13,311 bases of DNA from DTU089 sp964421815 (GCA_964421815.1 CAYQYT010000023.1:1-13311), one strand, 5' to 3'; shown: positions 7,338 through 13,293, numbered from the stretch's first letter. Program-made: numbers and translations. Notes: a model not told the origin generated them from the letters alone.

Positions 7338-8000
7338 ATGGATTTATATAAGGCAATGTCGGAAAGAAATTCCGTCAGAAGATATACGGATGAACCCTTG
7401 AGGGCGGAACATATAAAATCGTTAAGCGATGCAGTAGAAAAGGTTAACAGGGAAAGCGGATTGCATTTTCAACTTGTCACCAACGAGCCCGAGGCATTTA
7501 ACGGTAAGGCGGCCTCATACGGACATTTCAGCGGTTGTACTGATTACATTGTGGCGGTGGGACCGAAAGGAAAGGACGAGGAAATCGGTTATTACGGTGA
7601 GGAACTTGTTCTGACTGCTCAAAGTCTCGGAATAAACAGTTGTTGGGTTGCTTTGACCTTTAATAAAAGAAAGGTTAAAGTTGAAATAAATAAGGGTGAA
7701 AAGTTCTATCTTGTGATTTCTGTCGGGTACGGTATTCATCAGGGCAGACCCCATAAAAACAAACCCTTTGAAGATGTTTGTTCCTGTGAAACGGAAATGC
7801 CCGAATGGTTTAAAAATGGGGTTAATGCCGCTTTAACCGCACCCACGGCTATGAATCAACAAAAGTTTCATTTCACGCTGAAAGAAAATGATGTCGTAAA
7901 AGCAAAAGCCCTTACAGGACCCTATTCCAAAATGGATTTGGGTATTGTTAAATACCATTTTGAATTGGGTGTTAAAGATTATAAATTTAAGTGGGAATAA
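7338..8000 (+). CDS. Nitroreductase family protein (TM1586-type)
   Basis: This 220-residue protein matches the putative TM-nitroreductase type: an N-terminal ERNSVRRYTDEPL (9-21), where nitroreductases contact the FMN phosphate with Arg/Ser side chains; a central ELVLTAQSLGINSCWVALTF segment; and a C-terminal repeat half with AALTAPTAMNQQKFHF. The two halves together form an FMN-binding fold that in classical enzymes requires a dimer. The expected activity is flavin-dependent reduction of nitro, quinone or similar compounds using NAD(P)H, but this subfamily is poorly characterised. ATG 7338 is chosen because AAAGGAG is eight bases upstream; an in-frame start at 7296 lies in the promoter. It is first of three rightward genes, and the next ATG follows its stop codon by one base. 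Confidence 0.85.
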   Translation: MDLYKAMSERNSVRRYTDEPLRAEHIKSLSDAVEKVNRESGLHFQLVTNEPEAFNGKAASYGHFSGCTDYIVAVGPKGKDEEIGYYGEELVLTAQSLGINSCWVALTFNKRKVKVEINKGEKFYLVISVGYGIHQGRPHKNKPFEDVCSCETEMPEWFKNGVNAALTAPTAMNQQKFHFTLKENDVVKAKALTGPYSKMDLGIVKYHFELGVKDYKFKWE

Positions 8001-8001
8001 G

Positions 8002-8463
8002 ATGATTAAAATTATGTTCGTCTGCCACGGCAATATTTGTCGGAGTCCGATGGCGGAATTTATATTTAAAGATTTAATAAATAAAAAAGGGATTGCGGAA
8101 AAGTTCTTTGTTTCCTCCTGTGCCACAAGTACGGAGGAAATTTGGAACGGAATAGGAAATCCTGTTTATCCACCGGCAAAACGTGAACTTGAAAAACACG
8201 GAATTTACTGTGTGGGGAAACGTGCCGTTCAATTAAAAAAATCCGATTACAAAAATTACGATTATTTAATTGCAATGGACAGTAATAACGTTCGCAATAT
8301 TTTGAAAATAATCGGTGACGATAAAGACGGTAAAGTACATAAACTTATGAGTTATTCTACCCGTGGCGGCGATGTTGCGGACCCTTGGTACAGTGGTGAT
8401 TTTGAAACGGCCTACAACGACATTTACGAGGGTTGTTGCGGCTTACTTGAAACTTTGATTTAA
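8002..8463 (+). CDS. Low-molecular-weight protein tyrosine phosphatase
   Basis: This 153-residue protein is a complete LMW-PTP. The phosphate-binding loop VCHGNICRSP (7-16) contains the nucleophile C8 and R14 in the CX5RS motif. The general-acid loop is DPWY at 127-130, with D127 as proton donor and aromatic residues as in active enzymes. The family dephosphorylates phosphotyrosine proteins, often tyrosine kinases of polysaccharide export, and is related in fold to arsenate reductase. No kinase or capsule gene is nearby, so the target is unknown. The ATG at 8002 starts one base after the nitroreductase stop, implying translational coupling; the ribosome site, GGGA within the previous gene, is weak. 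A longer in-frame start at 7945 lies inside the previous gene and is rejected. Confidence 0.92.
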   Translation: MIKIMFVCHGNICRSPMAEFIFKDLINKKGIAEKFFVSSCATSTEEIWNGIGNPVYPPAKRELEKHGIYCVGKRAVQLKKSDYKNYDYLIAMDSNNVRNILKIIGDDKDGKVHKLMSYSTRGGDVADPWYSGDFETAYNDIYEGCCGLLETLI

Positions 8464-8466
8464 TGT

Positions 8467-8478
8467 GGTGATTTTATA
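8467..8478 (+). promoter_or_regulatory. Shine-Dalgarno site and AUA start of sfsA
   Basis: GGTGAT (8467-8472) is followed after three bases by ATA (8476-8478). The ligase gene has the same GGTGAT three bases before its ATG (10682-10693), and the GNAT gene has it at four. In the sfsA frame no ATG, GTG or TTG exists between the upstream stop (8461-8463) and GTG at 8620. Confidence 0.7.
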
Positions 8479-9162
8479 AAATACAAAAAGGTTGTAGAGG
8501 GTGTATTCCTTGAACGCCCCAACAGGTTTATTGCAAAGGTTTTAATTGATAATAAAGAGGAAACAGTACACGTTAAGAACACGGGCAGGTGTAAAGAACT
8601 TCTTGTTAAGGGTGCTAAAGTGTATTTGTCCGTTTCCGACAACGAAAATCGGAAAACTAAGTATGATTTGATTGCAGTGGAAAAGATTACCGAAAACGGC
8701 ATAATTCTTGTTAATATGGATTCACAGATTCCCAACGATGTTGTGGGTGAGTGGCTACCCGAAAGCAAACTGTTTTCTGATTCGGCAATTTATAAAAGAG
8801 AGGTTAAGTTCGGAAATTCCCGTTTCGATTTTTATGTTGAAGACGGAGAAATAAAAACTTTTATTGAAGTTAAGGGTGTGACCCTCGAAAATAACGGTGT
8901 TGTCAGTTTTCCCGATGCTCCTACGGAGCGGGGAGTGAAACACATTAACGAACTTATTTCCTGTTTGGAAAAAGGCTTTGAAGCCTATATAATCTTTGTT
9001 GTTCAAATGAAAGGTGTAAAAACCTTTGAGCCCAATTCCGAGAATCACAAAGAATTTGCCGATGTTTTGGCATTTGCAAAAGAAAAAGGGGTAAATGTGT
9101 TAGTTTATGACTGCATTGTAACACCCGATTCCATAAGGATTGACAGTAGGATTGAATATTAA
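8476..9162 (+). CDS. sfsA: SfsA, sugar fermentation stimulation protein homologue (AUA start)
   Basis: From the AUA codon the product has 228 residues, close to the usual 230 or so for SfsA. It begins (M)KYKKVVEGVFLERPNRFIAK, the typical SfsA opening, then HVKNTGRCKELL (32-43) of the N-terminal OB-like domain. The C-terminal domain has RFDFYVE with D118 and FIEVKGVTL with E131 and K133, the D...ExK arrangement of PD-(D/E)XK nuclease-like folds, and later FPDAPTERG. SfsA was found in E. coli as a factor that raises maltose metabolism and binds DNA; its molecular role is unsettled. The only conventional start, GTG 8620, would remove the first 48 residues including conserved motifs, so AUA is preferred. 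The gene follows the phosphatase gene directly and ends at a strong terminator. A recent start-codon mutation or a sequencing error is the alternative. Confidence 0.88.
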   Translation: MKYKKVVEGVFLERPNRFIAKVLIDNKEETVHVKNTGRCKELLVKGAKVYLSVSDNENRKTKYDLIAVEKITENGIILVNMDSQIPNDVVGEWLPESKLFSDSAIYKREVKFGNSRFDFYVEDGEIKTFIEVKGVTLENNGVVSFPDAPTERGVKHINELISCLEKGFEAYIIFVVQMKGVKTFEPNSENHKEFADVLAFAKEKGVNVLVYDCIVTPDSIRIDSRIEY

Positions 9163-9202
9163 AATTACCTGATACCCACATTTTGGGTATCGGGTAATTT
9201 TT
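9162..9202 (+). terminator. Intrinsic terminator after sfsA
   Basis: AAATTACC-T-GATACCC (9162-9177) pairs with GGGTATC-G-GGTAATTT (9185-9200), a 16-pair stem with one internal T-G wobble and a seven-base loop, followed by T residues at 9198-9202. It isolates the nitroreductase-phosphatase-sfsA unit from the sigma-factor operon. Confidence 0.88.
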
Positions 9203-9235
9203 ATGGGTAAATTTAATAACAAAAGCATAGAATTA

Positions 9236-9265
9236 TTGTACTGTAAATTACTTTGCCGTTAATAT
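9236..9265 (+). promoter_or_regulatory. Candidate distal promoter (P1) of the sigma-factor operon
   Basis: TTGTAC (9236-9241), the same hexamer used at 7279, is 18 bases from TAATAT (9260-9265). An inverted repeat covers its spacer and the bases just past the -10. Transcription from here would give a leader of about 105 bases. Confidence 0.4.
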
Positions 9266-9275
9266 TTAATTTACA
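9242..9275. repeat. 9-bp inverted repeat upstream of the sigma-factor operon
   Basis: TGTAAATTA (9242-9250) and TAATTTACA (9267-9275) are perfect complements 16 bases apart, flanking the -10 of candidate promoter P1. The spacing equals that of the repeat at the mannosidase promoter, though the arm sequences differ. It may be an operator; the AT-rich composition makes chance a real alternative. Confidence 0.45.
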
Positions 9276-9303
9276 TTTTATTAACAAAAAATAATTCACA
9301 TTT

Positions 9304-9331
9304 TTGTGTTCTGATTTGTTTTAATTATATA
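9304..9331 (+). promoter_or_regulatory. Candidate proximal promoter (P2) of the sigma-factor operon
   Basis: TTGTGT (9304-9309) is 16 bases from TATATA (9326-9331), with a start near 9338 just before AAAGGAG. The match is modest. I found no clear ECF-type promoter (an AAC-containing -35), so autoregulation by the encoded sigma factor is not shown by sequence. Confidence 0.35.
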
Positions 9332-9342
9332 AGACTACTACG

Positions 9343-9379
9343 AAAGGAGATATAATCGGGGGATTATTTTATCAAAATG
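9343..9379 (+). promoter_or_regulatory. Split translation-initiation region of the sigma gene
   Basis: A strong AAAGGAGA (9343-9350) lies 27 bases before the ATG, too far for normal use. Between them ATAATC (9352-9357) and GATTAT (9362-9367) can pair around a GGGG loop. If folded, this hairpin brings the ribosome site to about 11 unpaired bases from the ATG. GGGGGA at 9358-9363, inside the hairpin, is an alternative weak site. Confidence 0.4.
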
Positions 9380-9874
9380 CAGCAGACTAAAAATAACGAC
9401 TACGATGAGCATATAAGAGTTTTAATTGATAAATACGGATCCTTGTTGTTCCGACTCAGTTTCTGTGTTCTTTGCAATAAGGCGGATGCAGAAGATGCGG
9501 TGCAGGATACGTTTTTGAAATATCTAACAAAAGCACCGAATTTTACGGATGAAGAACACGAAAAAGCATGGCTTATAAAAGTTGTTTCAAATATCAGTAA
9601 AAATATGGTACGGTTAAGAATCAGGCGCAACTCAATTCCGTTAGATGACTTGACCGATATCGGTGTTAAAGACAACGATTCGGAAATTTTTGAACTTATA
9701 ATGGGACTGCCCCCAAGATATAATTTGGTTCTGTTTCTACATTATGTGGAGGGTTACAAAACCAAAGAAATTGCAGGTATTTTAAATGTTTCCGAAGATG
9801 CCGTCAGAAAAAGACTGCAAAAAGGCAGAGATTTATTAAAAACAGAGTTTGAAAGGTGTGAATTTCAAAAATGA
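9377..9874 (+). CDS. ECF-type RNA polymerase sigma factor
   Basis: This 165-residue protein has the two-domain layout of extracytoplasmic-function sigma factors. Region 2 (about 13-80) includes NKADAEDAVQDTFLKYL, the core-binding and -10-recognising helices. Region 4 (about 104-155) includes GLPPRYNLVLFLHYVEGY, then TKEIAGILNVSEDAVRKRLQ, the helix-turn-helix that reads the -35. There is no long region 1 or 3. It should direct RNA polymerase to a small regulon, probably including its own operon. The ATG at 9377 is the first usable start after an in-frame stop at 9353-9355. Its last codons overlap the next gene by four bases (ATGA), the usual coupling of a sigma factor with its regulator, and three lipid-type enzymes follow without a visible terminator. 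Confidence 0.93.
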   Translation: MQQTKNNDYDEHIRVLIDKYGSLLFRLSFCVLCNKADAEDAVQDTFLKYLTKAPNFTDEEHEKAWLIKVVSNISKNMVRLRIRRNSIPLDDLTDIGVKDNDSEIFELIMGLPPRYNLVLFLHYVEGYKTKEIAGILNVSEDAVRKRLQKGRDLLKTEFERCEFQK

Positions 9875-10080
9875 CTAAAATGATAAAAGAATATGCAAGA
9901 ATCATGAATTCTTTAACTCTTAGCGAAGAAGCAAAAGAAGATATATTTTACAGAGTAACAGAAAATATGGGTATGAATAAATACGGTACAAAAAAACAGA
10001 TTGTTGCCGCATCCGTTACCGCCGCAGCAGTTGCTGTATGTGTTTCCTGTTTAATAAAAGTTGGTCCGAGAATCAGGTGA
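9871..10080 (+). CDS. Small one-TM protein, putative minimal anti-sigma factor
   Basis: This 69-residue protein has a charged N-terminal part (1-43, with LTLSEEAKEDIFYRV likely helical) and one hydrophobic segment at about 44-62 rich in Ala and Val, ending in a short GPRIR tail. The gene overlaps the sigma gene by four bases and occupies the slot of an anti-sigma factor, and the N-terminal helix before a TM segment is the layout of membrane anti-sigma proteins in Clostridia. It lacks a zinc-binding HxxxCxxC motif and has essentially no extracytoplasmic domain, so it is either a minimal inhibitor or a remnant that lost its sensor part. I do not recognise it as a named family, so the function rests on position and topology. 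AAAGGTG at 9852-9858 is a plausible though distant ribosome site. Confidence 0.7.
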   Translation: MTKMIKEYARIMNSLTLSEEAKEDIFYRVTENMGMNKYGTKKQIVAASVTAAAVAVCVSCLIKVGPRIR

Positions 10081-10087
10081 AAAAGTT

Positions 10088-10675
10088 ATGGAAAACAGAA
10101 AAAAAGTTAAAAATCCGATTCTGTACCGTATTCTGAAACCCCCGGCGGTGTTTTTGTTCCGCATTGCTTTTCGTCCTAAAATCAAAGGCAAAGAGAATAT
10201 CCCCAAATCCGGTGCGGTGGTTTTGGCGGGTAATCACAAGAAGTTTTGGGACTGCTTTATGGTAATGGCGGGAACAAGACGGTGTGTTCATTTTTTGGCA
10301 AAATCCGAGTTATTCGGAAATTTCTTTACAAAATGGTTCTTTACCACAGCGGGTATTATTCCCGTCCACAGAAACAGAAAAGACAAGGCGGCACTTGATG
10401 ACGCAGAAGTCTATCTTAATAACGATAGCGTTATAGGAATCTTTCCGGAGGGTACAACTAATAAAACAACCGAACCTCTTTTACCCTTTAAATTCGGCGC
10501 AGTAAAAATGGCAGGGGACACCAATTCCCCAATAGTGCCTTTTGTTATTAAGGGTAAATACAGACTATTCAGAAGAGGTATAGAGATAACATTTTATCCG
10601 CCTATTAAAATAAACGGAGAAAATCTTACTGATGAAAACGACAAATTGAGAAATTTAGTTCTTTCTAACTTATAA
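10088..10675 (+). CDS. PlsC-like 1-acylglycerol-phosphate acyltransferase, copy 1
   Basis: This 195-residue protein has the LPLAT/PlsC blocks: NHKKFWD with H50 and D55 (the HX4D catalytic pair), block II GIIPVHR (89-95), block III FPEGTT (119-124) and block IV VPFV (150-153). The family transfers an acyl group from acyl-CoA or acyl-ACP to lysophosphatidate or another lysolipid at the inner membrane. Block III normally reads FPEGTR; here the arginine that helps bind the acceptor phosphate is threonine, while the second copy downstream keeps it. That hints at a different acceptor or reduced activity. A hydrophobic N-terminal stretch (about 17-28) could dip into the membrane. ATG 10088 follows AGGTGA (10075-10080), which contains the stop of the small TM-protein gene; the earlier in-frame start at 10061 lies inside that gene. 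Confidence 0.88.
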   Translation: MENRKKVKNPILYRILKPPAVFLFRIAFRPKIKGKENIPKSGAVVLAGNHKKFWDCFMVMAGTRRCVHFLAKSELFGNFFTKWFFTTAGIIPVHRNRKDKAALDDAEVYLNNDSVIGIFPEGTTNKTTEPLLPFKFGAVKMAGDTNSPIVPFVIKGKYRLFRRGIEITFYPPIKINGENLTDENDKLRNLVLSNL

Positions 10676-10690
10676 TTTGAAGGTGATATT

Positions 10691-12418
10691 ATGAACAATT
10701 CAACAGAAACAGTCCCAAATCCTTTCAGAGAATTATTGAACCCCAACAGCAAACTCGGTTTTGATGTTCCGGATGTTTCGATGTTCGGAATGTTAAAAAT
10801 TTCCGCGGAAAGTCATCCCGACGCATTGGCTTATGAGTACTACGGTACAAAAGTCAACTATGGAGGTTTATTACAAAAAGTCGAAAAAATATCGGGTTCC
10901 TATCATAAATTAGGTGTCAGAAAAGACGATATAGTAACGATTATAATGCCAAACACTCCCGAAGCGGTTGTCAGCATATATGCCCTTAACAGAATCGGCG
11001 CGGTTGCTAATATAATTCATCCTCTTTCCGCTCAAGAAGAAATTAAAAATTATTTGAATTCTGTACAAAGTAAATTTGTTTTGTGTGCGGACATTTGCTA
11101 CGAAAAGATTTCTGATATTATTGATAAAACTTCCGTAAAAAAGGTTGTTGTTGCTTCAGTCGGCGAGTCAATGCCCATTGTGATGAAAACCCTGTATTCT
11201 CTTAAAACCGCAAAGAGTCCGAAACCTAAAAAATCCGACAGTCGATATGTGACATGGAAGAAATTTTCTTCTTTAAATAAAACAATTTCCGAATGTACTT
11301 CCAAAGAAAGAAGTAATGACCAGGTATCAATAATTCTTCACAGCGGCGGCACTACGGGCATACCTAAAGATATTCAACTTTCCAATCGTAACTTCAATTC
11401 ATTCGGTGTGCAATCCGTACTAACTCTACGGGATGTTAGCGTCGGAGACAAGATTTTAGCTATTCTTCCTATATTCCACGGTTTCGGTTTAGGTGTTTGC
11501 GTTCACGTTGCATTCTGCTTCGGAGCTTGCTCAGTTTTAATACCTCAATTTAATTCAAGAAAATTTGCAAACATTTTGAATAAATACAAACCCACTATGA
11601 TTTTCGGTGTACCAACTCTGTATGAGGCTTTAATTAAAGCAAAAGGTGCGGACAATTTGGATTTATCATACCTTAAATATGTAATAAGTGGTGGTGATTC
11701 ATTACCGAAACCCCTTGAAGAAAGAGTTAACGCTTTCCTTGATGCCCACAATACAAGTGTCAGAATTTGTGAGGGCTACGGCATGACCGAGGGTTTGGCG
11801 GCATTAAGTCTGTCGGTAGGGGAGGGCTACAAGCCAGGTACCATCGGTAAACCCCTTATAGGTAATAAAATGTGCGTTGTAAATCCCGGAACAACCGAAG
11901 AATTAGCAGCCGACTGCGAGGGTGAACTGTGTGTTTGCGGCCCTACAATTATGATGGGTTACAGAAATGCACCGGAAGAAACTGCCAACACCCTGAGAGT
12001 ACACAAAGACGGCAAAGTTTGGCTACACACAGGGGATATGGCATCAATTGACAGCGATGGCTTTGTTCATTATAAATTACGCCTTAAAAGAATGATTATT
12101 TCTTCCGGATTTAATGTATATCCCACACAGATTGAAACCGTGGTTGAATCACTTCCCTTTGTTGAAAAATGCGTTGTTGTTGCAATGCCCCACGATTACA
12201 AAAAAGAAGTTCCTAAAGCTTATATTGTTTTAAAGGACGGAAAACCGAAATCTGAAGAAACAAAACTTGAAATTAAGGAGTTCTGTAAGAAAAACCTTGC
12301 ACACCACAGCGTTCCGTATAAATACGAGTTTGTTGATGTGTTACCGAAAACTCCCTATAATAAAGTTGACTTTATGAAACTTCAAAGAGAAAGTTACAAG
12401 GATGCAGTGGGGGTATAA
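10691..12418 (+). CDS. Adenylate-forming acyl-CoA/acyl-ACP ligase (ANL superfamily)
   Basis: This 575-residue protein would activate a carboxylic acid with ATP to acyl-AMP and pass it to CoA or a carrier protein. Core motifs: P-loop HSGGTTGIPKD (217-227), GYGMTEG (362-368), HTGD with D449, LKRMIISSGFNVYP at the hinge to the C-terminal domain, and PKTPYNKVDFMKL with K558 in the position of the catalytic lysine. Two deviations stand out: PKD instead of PKG at the end of the P-loop, and NK instead of GK before the lysine. The length fits fatty acyl-CoA synthetases, but the acid is not predictable. GAAGGTGAT precedes the ATG by three bases. It lies 15 bases after one acyltransferase gene and four bases before another, so its product probably feeds them. 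No carrier-protein gene is in the window. Confidence 0.9.
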   Translation: MNNSTETVPNPFRELLNPNSKLGFDVPDVSMFGMLKISAESHPDALAYEYYGTKVNYGGLLQKVEKISGSYHKLGVRKDDIVTIIMPNTPEAVVSIYALNRIGAVANIIHPLSAQEEIKNYLNSVQSKFVLCADICYEKISDIIDKTSVKKVVVASVGESMPIVMKTLYSLKTAKSPKPKKSDSRYVTWKKFSSLNKTISECTSKERSNDQVSIILHSGGTTGIPKDIQLSNRNFNSFGVQSVLTLRDVSVGDKILAILPIFHGFGLGVCVHVAFCFGACSVLIPQFNSRKFANILNKYKPTMIFGVPTLYEALIKAKGADNLDLSYLKYVISGGDSLPKPLEERVNAFLDAHNTSVRICEGYGMTEGLAALSLSVGEGYKPGTIGKPLIGNKMCVVNPGTTEELAADCEGELCVCGPTIMMGYRNAPEETANTLRVHKDGKVWLHTGDMASIDSDGFVHYKLRLKRMIISSGFNVYPTQIETVVESLPFVEKCVVVAMPHDYKKEVPKAYIVLKDGKPKSEETKLEIKEFCKKNLAHHSVPYKYEFVDVLPKTPYNKVDFMKLQRESYKDAVGV

Positions 12419-12422
12419 TGAA

Positions 12423-13112
12423 ATGAATAAGACTTCCATCGGTTTCAAAACCGTAACTGTTATTTTAAAGCCCTTTTTCTGCCTTTGGTACAATCCGCAA
12501 GTTGTGGGAAAAGGTAATATTCCTGAAAACGGTGCCGTTGTTATTGCCTGCAATCACAAACATATCATGGATCAGTGTATGGCAATTTTAGCAACAAAGA
12601 GGACTATAAACTATATGGCAAAGTCCGAATACTTTAAAGGGAAAACTGCTTTTTTCTTTAAAATGACGGGTTGTATTTGCGTCAACAGAAACGGTAATGA
12701 CGAGGAAGCCAAAAATTCCGCATTGAAAGTTTTGAAAAAGGGTGGTGCTTTGGGCATATTCCCGGAGGGAACACGAAACAGAACTGAAAAACTGCTTATG
12801 GATTTTAAGTACGGTGCAGCCTCCCTTGCTTGTAAAACTAATGCAACGATTATTCCGGTTGCTGTAACAGGGGATTATAAATTCAGAAGTAAAAACCTTA
12901 TGTCGCGAATAGGCTCACCGATTTCCGTTGAAGGAAAGAGCGTTGATCAGGTCAATAAGGAGTTAAAAAATTCCGTTTCTGAACTAATCAGAGAAAATCT
13001 TGAGTCTGGTTACGGCACCGAAGACGAGTATGCGAAAGCGGAAAAATACTTCGGAGAAAAAATTACTGATTATAAAAACGTAGATTTTCTTGACTTTGAT
13101 GACGCAATTTGA
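12423..13112 (+). CDS. PlsC-like 1-acylglycerol-phosphate acyltransferase, copy 2
   Basis: This 229-residue protein has all four PlsC blocks in canonical form: NHKHIMD with H45 and D50, GCICVNR (83-89), FPEGTR (113-118) and IIPV (143-146). It is the better candidate of the two for a working lysophosphatidate-type acyltransferase. It shares the plan of copy 1 (an N-terminal hydrophobic stretch, then GNIPENGAVVIACNH against ENIPKSGAVVLAGNH) but is clearly diverged, and it carries an acidic C-terminal extension of about 35 residues (from about 195, ending DFLDFDDAI) missing from copy 1. The ATG at 12423 is preferred because GGGGG lies nine bases upstream; the ATG at 12418 overlapping the ligase stop meets a stop after two codons. 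The last 23 bases contain the tRNA gene's -35 and spacer. Confidence 0.9.
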   Translation: MNKTSIGFKTVTVILKPFFCLWYNPQVVGKGNIPENGAVVIACNHKHIMDQCMAILATKRTINYMAKSEYFKGKTAFFFKMTGCICVNRNGNDEEAKNSALKVLKKGGALGIFPEGTRNRTEKLLMDFKYGAASLACKTNATIIPVAVTGDYKFRSKNLMSRIGSPISVEGKSVDQVNKELKNSVSELIRENLESGYGTEDEYAKAEKYFGEKITDYKNVDFLDFDDAI

Positions 13113-13118
13113 TAGAAT
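13090..13118 (+). promoter_or_regulatory. Promoter of the tRNA-Ser gene, inside the preceding gene's end
   Basis: TTGACT (13090-13095) and TAGAAT (13113-13118) are 17 bases apart, each one mismatch from consensus. The -35 lies in the last codons of the acyltransferase gene and the -10 directly after its stop. Transcription would start near 13125, about 52 bases before the tRNA. The rest of the gap shows no gene or terminator. Confidence 0.6.
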
Positions 13119-13176
13119 GTATGGGCTGATTGATGGCAATAATATACGTTAATACTCTACGGGGTTTAACATATAC

Positions 13177-13265
13177 GGAGACGTATCGAAGTGGTCATAA
13201 CGGACATGACTCGAAATCATGATGCCCCTTGAGGGACGAGGGTTCGAATCCCTCCGTCTCCGCCA
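13177..13265 (+). tRNA. tRNA-Ser (anticodon CGA)
   Basis: The acceptor stem GGAGACG (13177-13183) pairs with CGTCTCC (13255-13261), followed by discriminator G and an encoded CCA at 13263-13265. The anticodon stem CATGA/TCATG encloses CTCGAAA, giving anticodon CGA at 13212-13214, which reads UCG serine codons. A long variable arm (around GCCCCTTGAGGG) and the T arm GAGGG-TTCGAAT-CCCTC complete a class II tRNA, consistent with serine. Confidence 0.96.
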
Positions 13266-13266
13266 T

Positions 13267-13293
13267 AAAAGGAACATAAAAAAGATATGTTCC
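13267..13293 (-). terminator. Probable terminator of a leftward gene beyond the right edge
   Basis: GGAACATA (13271-13278) pairs perfectly with TATGTTCC (13286-13293) around a seven-base loop. On the plus strand it is preceded by AAAA and followed by GCGAAAA with no T run, so it is a poor terminator for the tRNA. On the minus strand the same hairpin is followed by TTTT, the proper order for ending a leftward transcript. The remaining 18 bases show nothing else. Confidence 0.45.

Noticed and set aside
8463..8471. ATG overlapping the phosphatase stop (TAATG) as the sfsA start
   Set aside because: It is in another frame and meets TGA after two codons.
8620..9162. SfsA starting at GTG 8620 (180 residues)
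   Set aside because: It lacks the conserved N-terminal SfsA motifs, which are encoded in frame upstream, and has no ribosome site close before it.
9352..9390. Short leader peptide starting ATA or ATC just after AAAGGAGA and overlapping the sigma ATG
   Set aside because: It would need a second non-standard start at poor spacing, and the hairpin explanation accounts for the same sequence.
9343..13112. Sigma operon as part of a mobile element next to a tRNA gene
   Set aside because: There is no integrase, no direct repeat of the tRNA 3' end and no visible composition change; the tRNA is intact and has its own promoter.
13130..13158. TTGATG / TACTCT as the tRNA promoter
   Set aside because: The -10 matches poorly, while TTGACT-17-TAGAAT just upstream is much closer to consensus.
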